Positions 52,130 through 64,000 are shown, numbered from the stretch's first letter. The stretch is 64,000 bases of DNA from Agrococcus sp. ARC_14 (GCF_022436485.1 NZ_JAKUDO010000001.1:620001-684000); one strand, 5' to 3'. Notes: generated by a model from the letters alone, not told the origin. Numbers and translations are program-made.

Positions 52130-52152
52130 CCGACGCCCGTCTCGGGCGTCGG
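52130..52152. terminator. 10-bp GC hairpin between TrmH-type gene and nhaA
   Basis: CCGACGCCCG (52130-52139) pairs perfectly with 52143-52152 around TCT, between convergent genes. Confidence 0.75.
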
Positions 52153-52171
52153 TCCGTGCCCTTGCGCACCG

Positions 52172-53425
52172 TCAGTCGCCGATGCGCGGCTGCGGGGCGT
52201 CTCGCACGCCATCCTCGTTCATGTCGGCAGCCCGCGCCCTGCGCGCATCCCAGCGCAGCATCGGTGCGGCCAGGAGCGCAGCGAGCGCCGAGCCGATCAG
52301 CACGGCGAGCTTCGCAGCATCCGTGCGAGCGGCGTCGTCGAAGGAGAGCTCGGTGATGAGCAGGGAGACCGTGAAGCCGATGCCCGTCAGCAGCGCCACC
52401 GGCAGCAGGTCACGGATGCCGATGCCGTCCGGCAGTCGCAGCGGCGTGGCGCGGGTGACGAGCGCCGCGACGCCGAGCACGCCGGCCAGCTTGCCGAGCA
52501 CGAGGCCAGCCACCACGGCCAGCAGCACCGGCTGCGTGAGCAGCTCGGCGATGCCACCGCCGCCGATGACCGAGACCCCCGCCGCGCAGAAGGCGAAGAT
52601 CGGCAGGGCGATCGCCGTCGACCACGGTCGCACGGCCGCTTCGAAGCGGTGGGTGCGAGGCTCGGGCTCGCCGTGCATCGGCCTCGCCGGCACCGCCGCG
52701 CCGAGCAGCACGCCGGCGATCGTGGCGTGCACGCCCGACTCATGCATGAGCCACCAGGCCACGAGCGCGATCGGCACGAGCAGCCACCAGCGCGCCCAGC
52801 GCGAGCGCACCACGAGCGCGAAGGCCACGATCGCCAGCAGTGCGCCGGCAAGCGCCAGCAGATGCACGGTCGCCGTGTAGAAGATCGCGATCACGACGAT
52901 GGCCAGCAGGTCGTCGACGACCGCGAGCGTCAGCAGGAACGTGCGCAGCCCGATCGGCAGGCCGCGGCCGAAGATCGCCAGCACCGCCAGGGCGAAGGCG
53001 ATGTCGGTGGCTGCCGGGATCGCCCAGCCGCTGAGCGCCGCAGCGTCGCCGCCGAGGAGCACGATCGCGACGAACACGAGCGCGGGCAGCGCCATGCCGC
53101 CGATCGCGGCGAGCACCGGCACCGCTGCCTGACGAGGGTTGCGCAGGCTGCCGGCCACCAGCTCATGCTTGAGCTCGACGCCGACGACGAAGAAGAAGAC
53201 GGCGAGCAGCCCGTCCGCTGCCCACGCGGCGACGGTCAGATCGAGGTGCAGCGCGGCCGGCCCGATCCGTGCATCCATGAGGGCGCCGTAGCCGTCGCGC
53301 CACGGCGAGTTCGCCCAGACGAGCGCGATCGCCGCCGCGAGCAGCAGCAGGGCGCCACCGATGGTCTCCTGGCGCAGCGCGTGCGCGATGCGGGCACGTC
53401 GGCCGGCGATGGGGGTGTGCTCCAC
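52172..53425 (-). CDS. nhaA: Na+/H+ antiporter NhaA
   Basis: A 417-residue NhaA antiporter with the aspartate pair in LAVVDDLLAIVVIA and the AIPAATDIAFALAVLA motif of the crossed helices; FFFVVGVELKHELV is also typical. It expels sodium in exchange for protons at high pH or salt. The GTG at 53425 has GAGGAG at about five bases, which decides against longer starts. The short C-terminal tail is charged. It is followed, reading leftward, by the terminator shared with the TrmH-type gene. Confidence 0.93.
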   Translation of the reverse strand: MEHTPIAGRRARIAHALRQETIGGALLLLAAAIALVWANSPWRDGYGALMDARIGPAALHLDLTVAAWAADGLLAVFFFVVGVELKHELVAGSLRNPRQAAVPVLAAIGGMALPALVFVAIVLLGGDAAALSGWAIPAATDIAFALAVLAIFGRGLPIGLRTFLLTLAVVDDLLAIVVIAIFYTATVHLLALAGALLAIVAFALVVRSRWARWWLLVPIALVAWWLMHESGVHATIAGVLLGAAVPARPMHGEPEPRTHRFEAAVRPWSTAIALPIFAFCAAGVSVIGGGGIAELLTQPVLLAVVAGLVLGKLAGVLGVAALVTRATPLRLPDGIGIRDLLPVALLTGIGFTVSLLITELSFDDAARTDAAKLAVLIGSALAALLAAPMLRWDARRARAADMNEDGVRDAPQPRIGD

Positions 53426-53548
53426 GGGTCTCCTCTCGACCGCCGCCGCGCAAGGTCGCGGCGGCACGCCGACCAGACTTCCCGGCACACCGAGACCAGT
53501 CTATCGGCCCCAGCCCCCGCACCCGGCCCCGCTCCCAGCCCCGCCAGG

Positions 53549-53588
53549 GCACGGATGCGGGCCTGCGTCTGCGAGCCCGCATCCGTGC
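53549..53588 (-). terminator. Terminator of CsbD-like gene
   Basis: GCACGGATGCGGGC (53549-53562) pairs perfectly with 53575-53588 around a 12-base loop, 11 bases downstream of the CsbD stop on the minus strand. Confidence 0.7.
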
Positions 53589-53599
53589 GACGTGCAGTG

Positions 53600-53791
53600 C
53601 TACTTCTTGTCGCCGAAGAGATCCTTCGCGGCGTCCTTGACGTGCTCGCCGGCCTGCTTCGCGTTGGCAGCGGCCTGGTCGGCGCGGCCCTCGGCGCGCA
53701 GCTCGTCATTGCCGGTCGCCGCGCCGAGCGACTCCTTGGCCTTGCCGCCGAGCTCCTCTGCCTTGTTGCTGACCTTGTCTCCGAAAGCCAT
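53600..53791 (-). CDS. CsbD-family stress protein
   Basis: A 63-residue hydrophilic protein: GDKVSNKAEELGGKAKESLGA, then NDELRAEGRADQAAANAKQAGEHVKDAAKDLFG. This is the CsbD pattern, a general-stress protein family under sigma-B type control in Gram-positives. GGAAGGGG precedes the ATG at 53791; longer in-frame starts are not conserved. Function unknown. It lies next to nhaA, both plausible stress genes. Confidence 0.88.
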   Translation of the reverse strand: MAFGDKVSNKAEELGGKAKESLGAATGNDELRAEGRADQAAANAKQAGEHVKDAAKDLFGDKK

Positions 53792-53942
53792 GGTTGGCCC
53801 CTTCCCTCGTGGTGCGGTTCGCCGGCCGAATGCCGGTCCTGACTCTGAGACGTCACGACTCCGGCCTTCGTCACACACGAGTTCGCCGCCACCGGCGCGA
53901 AGCCCACGGTCGCCCTGCCTGTTGCGGCGCGAGACGGTCGCC

Positions 53943-53948
53943 TACGCT
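53943..53948 (+). promoter_or_regulatory. -10 hexamer TACGCT, leaderless M20 gene
   Basis: TACGCT lies six bases before the ATG at 53955. Confidence 0.5.
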
Positions 53949-53954
53949 GGCGAC

Positions 53955-55169
53955 ATGGCCCTTGAGCTCGCCGCGGTGTACCGCGATCTGCACGCCCACC
54001 CCGAGCTCTCGTTCCAGGAGCATCGCACCGCCGGCATCGTCGCCGACCACCTCGGCTCGCTCGGCTACGCCGTCACCACGGGCATCGGCATCACCGGCGT
54101 CGTCGGGGTGCTCGCGAACGGCGACGGCCCGACCGTGCTGCTGCGCGCCGACATGGATGCGCTGCCGGTGCTCGAGGAGACCGGACTCGACTACGCCAGC
54201 ACCGCTCGAGGCGTCGACGCAGACGGCAACGACGTGCCGCTCATGCACGCCTGCGGCCACGATGTGCACGTGACATGCCTGCTGGGCGCCGCCGAGGCCC
54301 TCGCGGATGCGTCGGGGGAGTGGGCAGGCACGCTCGTCGTGCTGTTCCAGCCGGCCGAGGAGTGGGGTGGCGGCGCCGAACGCATGGTCGAAGACGGTCT
54401 CTACGACCGCATCCCGAAGCCCGATGTGGTGCTGGGTCAGCACGTCGCGCCCTTCCCCGCGGGCTTCGCAGGGCTGCACGCGGGTGTGGCGATGGCCGCC
54501 GCCGACTCCATCGACATCACGCTGCACGGCTCCGGCGGGCACGGCTCGCGCCCCGAGACCACCGTCGATCCGGTCTATCTCGCTGCCAACGTCGTGGCGA
54601 GGCTGCAGGGCATCGTGGCGCGCGAGATCGCGCCGGCCGACAGCGCCGTCGTCACCGTCGGACAGCTGCACGCCGGCACGAAGAACAACATCATCCCGCC
54701 CTCGGCGAAGCTGGGGCTCAGCGTGCGCACGCTCGACGACGCGGTGCGCGACGCGGTGATCGCCGGCATCGAGCGCATCACGCGGGCCGAGGCCACCGCA
54801 TCCGATGCTCCCAAGGAGCCCGAGTTCGACTACGTCGAGCGCTTCCCGTTGACGGTCAACGAGCCCGCCGCCACCGCTCGCACGTTCGCGGCGCTGCAGG
54901 CGGCGCTGGGCGAGGGCCGCGTGATCGACCCGGGCTCGGTCTCCGGCAGCGAGGATGTCGGAGTGCTGGCCACCGCGGCCGGTGCGCCGCTCGTCTACTG
55001 GTTCCTGGGCGGGTTCGACCCGACACTCTTCCCGGATCTGCTGCGGACGGGCCGGATGCCCGAGGACGTGCCGTCGAACCACTCCCCGCACTTCGCGCCG
55101 ATGATCGAGCCGACGCTCACGTCGGGCGTGCGCGCGCTCGTCGCGGCGGCGCGGGAGTGGCTGGCGTAG
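53955..55169 (+). CDS. M20D amidohydrolase (IAA-amino acid/hippurate hydrolase type)
   Basis: A 404-residue metallohydrolase. The metal aspartate region is LLRADMDALPV, the central HACGHDVH carries two ligands, FQPAEEWGGGAE the catalytic glutamates, and GGHGSRPETTVDP the dimer domain histidine. Members deacylate N-acyl amino acids. Cytoplasmic. It converges with argG with four bases between stops. Confidence 0.88.
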   Translation: MALELAAVYRDLHAHPELSFQEHRTAGIVADHLGSLGYAVTTGIGITGVVGVLANGDGPTVLLRADMDALPVLEETGLDYASTARGVDADGNDVPLMHACGHDVHVTCLLGAAEALADASGEWAGTLVVLFQPAEEWGGGAERMVEDGLYDRIPKPDVVLGQHVAPFPAGFAGLHAGVAMAAADSIDITLHGSGGHGSRPETTVDPVYLAANVVARLQGIVAREIAPADSAVVTVGQLHAGTKNNIIPPSAKLGLSVRTLDDAVRDAVIAGIERITRAEATASDAPKEPEFDYVERFPLTVNEPAATARTFAALQAALGEGRVIDPGSVSGSEDVGVLATAAGAPLVYWFLGGFDPTLFPDLLRTGRMPEDVPSNHSPHFAPMIEPTLTSGVRALVAAAREWLA

Positions 55170-55173
55170 TCGG

Positions 55174-58600
<3,427 letters not shown>

Positions 58601-58608
58601 GGGTAGCA

Positions 58609-58647
58609 ATGACGATGGGGAGGGGCTGTGCCCCTCCCCATCGTCAT
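58609..58647. terminator. 18-bp perfect hairpin between convergent genes
   Basis: Arms 58609-58626 and 58630-58647 pair perfectly around TGT. It separates the TIGR01777 gene from the aldehyde dehydrogenase operon end and should terminate transcription from both sides. Confidence 0.85.
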
Positions 58648-58657
58648 GCGTGCGTGA

Positions 58658-60151
58658 TCACGCGCGCGTGCCCGGGATCATGAAGGAGCCCGCGCGGCGT
58701 CCTGTGCGGATGTTCACCGACTTGGTCTCAAGGAACTCCTCGAAGCCGGCCTCGCCCATCTCGCGACCGATGCCGCTGGCCTTGAAGCCACCGATCGGCA
58801 TCTGCGGAGGGCCATCGATCGCCGTGTTCGCGTAGACCGTGCCGCTGCGAATCTCCTTCGCGGCAGTGAGGACGCGGTCGATGTTCTTCGACCAGACGCT
58901 GTTCGACAGACCGTACGACACGCGGTTCGCGAGCGAGATGCCTTCCGCGTCATCGCCGAATCGCGTCACGGTGAGCACGGGGCCGAAGATCTCCTGCGAA
59001 AAGACCTCCAGCCCGGGTCGAACCCCGTCGATGATGGTGGCCTCAACGAACTGCCCGTCGCCGAGCTCGCCGCCCTGTAGCGCGCCGCCGCCGAGCGTGA
59101 TCTCGGCACCCGCCGCTCCGGCACCAGCGACGAGGTCGAGCACCTTCTCGCGGTGCTGGGCGTGGATCATCGCGCCGACGTCGGTCGCTTCGTCGAGCGG
59201 CTGTCCGACGCGCACCTGGCGCATGCGCTCTGCGACACCCGCCAGCAGCTCGTCGGCGATGCCGTCCTGCACGATCAGGCGAGCCTGCGAGACGCAGCAC
59301 TCGCCGTTGTTGAAGGTGACGCCGAAGGTGACGCCGGCAATGGCGTCCTCGAGGTCTGCGTCGTCGAAGACGACGGATGCGGCCTTGCCGCCGAGCTCAA
59401 GCGACAGCTTCTTCATCGTTCCGGCCGCCGCCTGCATGACCTTCTTGCCCGTCGCGGTCGATCCGGTGAACGACACCATGTCGATCAGCGGCGACTCGTT
59501 TAGCAGTTGGCCGACGTCTCCGGCACCGGTCACAACGTTTACCACGCCGTCGGGCACCCCGGCCTCGCTGCACAGGTGGGCGATGTGCATCGCGGATGCG
59601 CTCGTGAACTCCGAGGGCTTGATCACGGCAGAGCAGCCCGCAGCGAGCGCGAACGGCAGCTTCTGGCAGAGGATGAGCGCGGGGAAGTTCCACGGGATGA
59701 CGAGCGAGACGACACCGATCGGCTGCTTCATGATGATGCCGGTGAAGTCAGGGCCGTTATTGGTGTAGCTGTCGCCGTGCTGAGTCAGTGCGAGTGCTGC
59801 CGCGTAGCGGCACAGTGATGCTGCTCCGCCAACATCTCCGCGAGCGATGCGGATCGGCTTGCCGCCTTCTTCTGCGTCGAGGCGAGCGAGCAGTTCTGCG
59901 TCGCGGTCGATGAGGTCGGCCAGACGGTTGAGTACTGCCGCTCGGTGGAAGCCGGTGGTGTCGGCCCAACGGCCATCGTCGAAGCTCGTTCGAGCGGCGC
60001 GGATCGCTCGCTCAACGTCGTGGCGTTCCGTCGCTACGATGTTCGAGACGTGGGCGTTGGTGCCGGGAGCGCGGCGCTCGATGAGCTCACCGTCGCCCGT
60101 CACTTCACCGTCGATGTAGGGGCGGATGAGTCGGGGCGCTGTCGTAGTCAC
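58658..60151 (-). CDS. NAD+-dependent aldehyde dehydrogenase (BADH/phenylacetaldehyde type)
   Basis: A 497-residue aldehyde dehydrogenase. It has IPWNFPALILCQK, the glutamate in SLELGGKAASVVFDD, and the nucleophilic cysteine in NNGECCVSQARL, where two cysteines are adjacent; the second is in the catalytic position. GTG start with AAGGAG at seven bases. Last gene in the operon CoA-transferase, enoyl-CoA hydratase, Fe-ADH, ALDH, 17 bases after the ADH. It may oxidise the aldehyde made by the ADH, as in alcohol or hydroxyacid breakdown. Confidence 0.87.
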   Translation of the reverse strand: MTTTAPRLIRPYIDGEVTGDGELIERRAPGTNAHVSNIVATERHDVERAIRAARTSFDDGRWADTTGFHRAAVLNRLADLIDRDAELLARLDAEEGGKPIRIARGDVGGAASLCRYAAALALTQHGDSYTNNGPDFTGIIMKQPIGVVSLVIPWNFPALILCQKLPFALAAGCSAVIKPSEFTSASAMHIAHLCSEAGVPDGVVNVVTGAGDVGQLLNESPLIDMVSFTGSTATGKKVMQAAAGTMKKLSLELGGKAASVVFDDADLEDAIAGVTFGVTFNNGECCVSQARLIVQDGIADELLAGVAERMRQVRVGQPLDEATDVGAMIHAQHREKVLDLVAGAGAAGAEITLGGGALQGGELGDGQFVEATIIDGVRPGLEVFSQEIFGPVLTVTRFGDDAEGISLANRVSYGLSNSVWSKNIDRVLTAAKEIRSGTVYANTAIDGPPQMPIGGFKASGIGREMGEAGFEEFLETKSVNIRTGRRAGSFMIPGTRA

Positions 60152-60168
60152 TGTGGGGCTCCTTATGG

Positions 60169-61308
60169 TCAGGCCGCGCGTCGGTACAGCGCGAGAAGGT
60201 CGTCGTAGGTGGCTTCGCGCGGGTTGCCCGGCAGGTCGGCCTGCTGCAGCGCGTCACGCGCGAGGTCCTCGAGCCGGTCGTCGGCGATCTCGAGTTCGGA
60301 GAGGGTGCGCGGAACACCCGTCTCATCTGCAAGTCGGTGCACAGCCTTGGCTGCGAGCGACGCGGCCTCTGCGTCGCTCAAGCCTGCAGTGTTTTCTCCG
60401 AGCGCACGTGCGATGCGCGCGAAGCGCGCCGGAGCCGCAGAGATGTTGTAGTCCATGACGTACGGCAGGAAGAGCGCGTTCGCGGTGCCGTGGTGAACCC
60501 CGTAGTGGGCGCCCAGCGTGTTCGCGAGCGCGTGCACGGCACCGAGGCCAGCGTCATGGAATCCGATGCCTGCCATCGACGAGGCCACCAGCATGTCGTA
60601 GAGCGCCGCCGCATCTCCACGCGATGCCTTGACCAGGCTGGCGCCGATGAGCTCGATGGCGCCGATGTTGATGGCATCGGTCACAGGGTTTGCACCCTTT
60701 GCGACGTAGGCCTCGATCGCGTGCGTGAGCGCATCCATGCCCGTCGTGGCCGCGATGCGGCCGGGTAGCTTCGCCACGACGCGTGGGTCGAGGATCGCGA
60801 TCGTCGCGAACAAGAGGTCGGAGACGATCACCATCTTGACGTTTGTCTCGTGGTTGGTGATGACGGCGCCCTTGGTCACTTCGGAACCGGATCCGACGGT
60901 CGTGGGGATCATAATGATCGGCAGCGGCCGGTGCTGGAAGCGGTCGACGCCTTCGTAGTCGCCGATCTCACCGCCGTTGGTCGCGAGCAGCGCGATCGAC
61001 TTCGCGACGTCCATGCTCGAGCCGCCGCCGACGGCAACCACGATGTCGGCGCCATCAGCCTGCAGCGCAGCGAATGCAGCGGCGACGGTGGCAACGTCGG
61101 GATTTCCGACGACGTCCGTGAAGGTGGCGACGGGAAGACCGCTCATCCGCAAGGGGTCGAGGACCAGCTCGAGGATGCCTGCGGCCACGATGCCGGGGTC
61201 GGTCACGATGAGAACGCGAGAGCCGAGCGCGGACAGGTCCGCCGCAGCCGACTCGAGCGCGTCGTCACCCATCAGTAGACGAGGTGGGGAGGAGAAATGT
61301 GTGCTCAT
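60169..61308 (-). CDS. Iron-containing alcohol dehydrogenase (group III)
   Basis: A 379-residue Fe-ADH. The NAD motif is VVAVGGGSSMDVAKSIALL, followed by PTTVGSGSEVTKGAVI and the metal-ligand region GMDALTHAIEAYVA; the histidines of HALANTLGAHYGVHHG complete the site. Related enzymes act on 4-hydroxybutyrate, 1,3-propanediol or ethanol. GAAGGAA precedes the ATG, which overlaps the stop of the enoyl-CoA hydratase gene by four bases. Confidence 0.87.
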   Translation of the reverse strand: MSTHFSSPPRLLMGDDALESAAADLSALGSRVLIVTDPGIVAAGILELVLDPLRMSGLPVATFTDVVGNPDVATVAAAFAALQADGADIVVAVGGGSSMDVAKSIALLATNGGEIGDYEGVDRFQHRPLPIIMIPTTVGSGSEVTKGAVITNHETNVKMVIVSDLLFATIAILDPRVVAKLPGRIAATTGMDALTHAIEAYVAKGANPVTDAINIGAIELIGASLVKASRGDAAALYDMLVASSMAGIGFHDAGLGAVHALANTLGAHYGVHHGTANALFLPYVMDYNISAAPARFARIARALGENTAGLSDAEAASLAAKAVHRLADETGVPRTLSELEIADDRLEDLARDALQQADLPGNPREATYDDLLALYRRAA

Positions 61309-62093
61309 ACTGTTTCCTTCGGGGTGGAGGGCTTCTTGCGGTCGAGGAACGCCTGCACGGCCTCGCGCTGCTCTGGAGTCGTGCAGCACGTGCCGACTCC
61401 TCGCGCTTCGACGAGCAGTCCGTGGACGATGCCGTGACGTGCGCCCGCGTAGACGGCCTTGAGTGCTTCATCGACGGCCGTGGGCGCCTTCGCAGCGATC
61501 GCCGAAGCGAGCTGATGCGCCGTGGCGACGGGGTCGTCGGTGACTCGGTTGACGAGCCCGATCTGCTCGGCCCGGGCGGCATCCACGAGCTCTCCTGTGA
61601 GGATGAGCTCGATGGCCCTGCCCTCGCCTATGAGGCGAGGCAGGCGTTGCGTGCCGCCCCAGCCGGGGATGTTCGCGAGTGTGATCTCAGGCTGCCCGAG
61701 ACGTGAGGTGGGGGAGGCCACACGGATGTCGCACGCCATCGCGAGTTCGAGGCCTCCGCCGAGCGCGACACCATCGATCGCTGCGATCGTCACCTGGGGG
61801 CAGTCTTCGAGCCGCTGGAAGATCTCCTGGCCCCGTAGCATCTGCTGCGTGGCTTCGCTGGCGGAGAGGCCCTGCAAGCTCGTGATGTCATTCCCCGCAG
61901 AGAATGCGCGACCGCCTTCGCCCGAGAGCACGACGGCGCGTGCGCCCTCGCCGATCCCCGTGCCTCGCATGAGAGCGTCGGTGAGCACGTCGAACTCCAT
62001 CAGCATCTGCTGGCTCAACGCATTGGCCTTGTCGGGCCGGTACAACCGAACATCGACAATCGTGTCAGTGCGAGTGACGCGCAGAACGCTCAT
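61305..62093 (-). CDS. Enoyl-CoA hydratase/isomerase family protein
   Basis: A 262-residue crotonase. Oxyanion segment AFSAGNDITSL, catalytic glutamates in GGGLELAMACD and GQPEITLANIPGWGG; both are present, so hydratase activity is likely. Its ATG overlaps the stop of the CoA-transferase gene (ATGA), and its own stop overlaps the ADH start, so the four genes are one coupled operon. The acyl-CoA chain is unknown. Confidence 0.87.
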   Translation of the reverse strand: MSVLRVTRTDTIVDVRLYRPDKANALSQQMLMEFDVLTDALMRGTGIGEGARAVVLSGEGGRAFSAGNDITSLQGLSASEATQQMLRGQEIFQRLEDCPQVTIAAIDGVALGGGLELAMACDIRVASPTSRLGQPEITLANIPGWGGTQRLPRLIGEGRAIELILTGELVDAARAEQIGLVNRVTDDPVATAHQLASAIAAKAPTAVDEALKAVYAGARHGIVHGLLVEARGVGTCCTTPEQREAVQAFLDRKKPSTPKETV

Positions 62094-63655
62094 GCGCCGC
62101 CGTCCTTTCCGGGCTGCAGGCGCAGCCCCATGCGGCCGCTTGCATAGACGGCGCGGTCGATCTCGGTGAGATGCTCCGCGATTGGCGGAACGAAGCCCAT
62201 CTGGTCGAGCACATCTCGCTGGAGGTCGACGCCGGGCGCGATCTCGATAAGCATGGGGCCGGACTCCGTGAGCTTGAACACCGCGCGCTCCGTCACGTAG
62301 AGGATCTGGCGGCCGGCGTGGAGCGCCTGTGCTGCAGAGAAGCTGATCTGCTCGACGCGCTCGACGAGCTTCTGCTTGCCGCTCGGCGGCAGACGGATCC
62401 CCTCATCGGAGACCTCCCACGGACCCTTGGCGGTGAAGGTGCCGACGAAGACCACGCGTGAGGCGCCTTGGGAGATGTTCACGAAGCCGCCGATGCCCGG
62501 AGCTCGCCGGCCGAAGCGACTCACGTTCACATCGCCCTTCACGTCGAGCTCTGCGAACGACAGGACAGCGGTGTCGATGCCGCCGCCGTCGTACCAGTCG
62601 AACTGCGATCCTTCGTCGAACGAGGCGTCTGCGTTGCGAGCCAGGCCGAAGTCGGTGCCCCATGCCGGCACACCGCCGATATGGCCCTGCTCAACGGTGA
62701 AGGTCACTGCTGCGCCGAGATCCTCTTCAACGAGCACGGCAGCGACGCCGTCCGGCATCCCGAAGCCGAGATTGACGACATCGCCGGTGACGAGCGCTGC
62801 CGCCGCGCGACGGGCGATGACCTTGCGCTCGTTCAGGGGCAGCGCAGGGACGGAGAGCGTCTCGGCGCGCTCGCGGCCCTCGAGCACCGCATCTCGCTCG
62901 GTCGCGAACGAAAGTCGCTGGGTGGGGTCGACGACGAGAGCGTCGACCAGCACGCCAGGGATCCTGACGTGTCCGGCGACCAGGGTGCCGGGGGGCACGA
63001 GCTCGCGCACCTGAGCGATGACGATGCCCCCCGAGTTCTTCGCCGCCTGTGCTGCGGCGAGCGTCTCGGCGTACATCCCCTCGGACTCCATCGTGATGTT
63101 GCCGAGCTCATCGGCGGTGCTCCCGCGAACGACTGCAACGTCGATCGGGAGCGACGGAGTGAAGAGGAACTCTTCGCCCCTCAGCGTGATGAGCTCGTTG
63201 ATCGGCTCGGTGGCGCTGCGGTTCAGGCGGCCGCCCTCGACGCGCGGGTCGACGAAGGTGCCCAGACCCACGCGGCTGATGTTGCCGGGCCTACCGGCGG
63301 CGATGTCGCGAAGTAGGTGCGACAGCGTGCCCTGCGGCAGACAATAGGCCTCGACCTGCTCATCCGCCGCCATCTCCTGCAGATTGCGTGACCAACCCCA
63401 GTGGCCACCGATGACTCGACGGACCATGCCGACGTGCGCGAAGCGGTCGATGCCGTCACCGTTGGCTGAACCCATGCCAGAGACGTGGAAGAGAGTCAGG
63501 TCTCGCGGAGCCGCATGCTCCAGAAATCGGAGCTCGAGTGCGTCGATCACGGCTGCCGGCTCGTTGACGCCTCCCCCGGACCCATCCACCACGATTGTCG
63601 CGCCATCAGGCACCATCGCAGCGGCCTGCTCAGGTGTGCAGACGCGCATCTTCAC
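62090..63655 (-). CDS. Fused-subunit acyl-CoA:carboxylate CoA-transferase (YdiF-like)
   Basis: A 521-residue CoA-transferase with alpha and beta halves in one chain (MVPDGATIVVDGSGGGVNEP early, then GDVVNLGFGMPDGVAAVL). The catalytic glutamate is in FTVEQGHIGGVPAWG. It moves CoA between acyl-CoA and a carboxylate (propionate, acetate or acetoacetate type). Start is either GTG 63655 or ATG 63649; neither has a strong ribosome site. First gene of the operon, divergent from an IclR regulator. Confidence 0.86.
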   Translation of the reverse strand: MKMRVCTPEQAAAMVPDGATIVVDGSGGGVNEPAAVIDALELRFLEHAAPRDLTLFHVSGMGSANGDGIDRFAHVGMVRRVIGGHWGWSRNLQEMAADEQVEAYCLPQGTLSHLLRDIAAGRPGNISRVGLGTFVDPRVEGGRLNRSATEPINELITLRGEEFLFTPSLPIDVAVVRGSTADELGNITMESEGMYAETLAAAQAAKNSGGIVIAQVRELVPPGTLVAGHVRIPGVLVDALVVDPTQRLSFATERDAVLEGRERAETLSVPALPLNERKVIARRAAAALVTGDVVNLGFGMPDGVAAVLVEEDLGAAVTFTVEQGHIGGVPAWGTDFGLARNADASFDEGSQFDWYDGGGIDTAVLSFAELDVKGDVNVSRFGRRAPGIGGFVNISQGASRVVFVGTFTAKGPWEVSDEGIRLPPSGKQKLVERVEQISFSAAQALHAGRQILYVTERAVFKLTESGPMLIEIAPGVDLQRDVLDQMGFVPPIAEHLTEIDRAVYASGRMGLRLQPGKDGGA

Positions 63656-63708
63656 CTCATCGTGTCGTGGGAAACCGAATCGTCATCAAACGTGTTGAGA
63701 TCCAGCCT

Positions 63709-63726
63709 CAGCGTACGGGTACGCTG
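63709..63726. promoter_or_regulatory. Candidate IclR operator, 18-bp palindrome
   Basis: CAGCGTAC-GG-GTACGCTG is a perfect palindrome with eight-base arms, in the 123-base region between the CoA-transferase and IclR genes. It is placed to repress both. Confidence 0.65.
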
Positions 63727-63778
63727 TGCGACAACAAAACGCAGTTAGCGTGCACCTAATGGATTCGGGGAATCACTC

Positions 63779-64000
63779 ATGGTCCGCAGTCTTGAGAACA
63801 CGAAGCCCGAGAGCGCTGATGACGGCAGGATCGTGCAGTCCGTCGCGCGCGCCATCAGGCTGCTCAAGTACATGGCCACGGTGGGTAAGCCGCTGTCGTT
63901 ATCACTCCTTGCGAGGAGCGTCGAGATGAGCAAGCCGGCCGCGTTCCACCTGCTTCGGACGCTGCAGCTGCAGGGGATCGTGCACAAGAACGAAGACGCA
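63779..64000 (+). CDS. IclR-family regulator (N-terminal part, cut by window end)
   Basis: The frame from ATG 63779 runs open for 74 codons to the window edge. It holds the IclR winged helix: IVQSVARAIRLLKYMATVG, then SLLARSVEMSKPAAFHLLRTLQLQGIVHK. The effector domain is outside the window. It contains a rare TTA codon (TCG TTA TCA), unusual for this genome. It is divergent from the CoA-transferase operon, which it probably regulates. Confidence 0.8.
   Translation, partial: MVRSLENTKPESADDGRIVQSVARAIRLLKYMATVGKPLSLSLLARSVEMSKPAAFHLLRTLQLQGIVHKNEDA

Overview
The window is very GC-rich chromosomal DNA with dense, almost gap-free gene packing, a strong preference for C or G at third codon positions, and frequent Asp/Ala/Ser codon contexts of the GGATGC/GCATCC type. 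Together with mycothiol-type (TIGR03086) and F420/Ddn-type proteins, a DUF6421 protein, a Ski2-like helicase with a C-terminal DUF3516-type region, and a class C sortase pilus locus, this points to an actinobacterium, most likely Microbacteriaceae (Agrococcus/Microbacterium-like). The family assignment is inference. I see no rRNA, tRNA, CRISPR array, phage or insertion sequence.

Layout. 1-3.8 kb: a YtcJ-like amidohydrolase (cut by the window start) divergent from an MHS-type MFS symporter, followed by a FadR-type regulator. 3.8-6.8 kb: an arsenic-type locus with a flavoprotein divergent from arsR and an MFS pump, sharing a near-perfect inverted repeat. 6.8-14.1 kb: a LysR regulator and a tightly packed catabolic operon (class III aminotransferase, aldehyde dehydrogenase, SDR, tartrate/D-malate-type dehydrogenase, amino acid permease), probably for an amine or omega-amino acid. 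14.1-17.3 kb: a tandem repeat, a RibD-C reductase, a methyltransferase divergent from an HxlR regulator, and a frameshifted AlkD-type repair gene. 17.3-25.7 kb: hydrolase, a membrane protein with a duplicated ectodomain, a LapA-like protein, a zinc-knuckle SDR, and glycerol dehydrogenase divergent from an IclR regulator.

25.2-29 kb: an operon reading ADH, gluconate-2-dehydrogenase-subunit-3-like protein, GMC oxidoreductase and PEBP protein, divergent from the helicase (29.2-31.7 kb). 31.7-45.6 kb: mixed housekeeping and accessory genes (two F420-type nitroreductases, SDRs, a glycosyltransferase, DUF6421, exonuclease III, pyrE, an AEC transporter, a flavoprotein, a NagD-like phosphatase), with several palindromic or duplicated intergenic elements. 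45.7-51.4 kb: a sortase-assembled pilus locus (tip, shaft, class C sortase) with a structured leader and an attenuator-like hairpin before the sortase gene. 51.4-58.6 kb: TrmH-type methyltransferase, NhaA, CsbD, M20 amidohydrolase, argG, SRPBCC and TIGR01777 proteins. 58.6-64 kb: a second catabolic operon (CoA-transferase, enoyl-CoA hydratase, Fe-alcohol dehydrogenase, aldehyde dehydrogenase) divergent from an IclR regulator cut by the window end, with an 18-bp palindrome between them.

The most distinctive parts are the pilus locus with a putative beta-propeller tip, a 63-bp palindromic element between convergent genes, the duplicated-ectodomain membrane protein, and clear candidate operators in the intergenic regions of several divergent regulator/target pairs. 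Many genes also carry a TAnnnT hexamer exactly six bases before the start codon, the signature of leaderless transcription. No non-coding gap exceeds 300 bases; the largest (37829-38116 and 45607-45890) are described below. I did not find a system I could defend as wholly new; the candidates are listed with their weaknesses.
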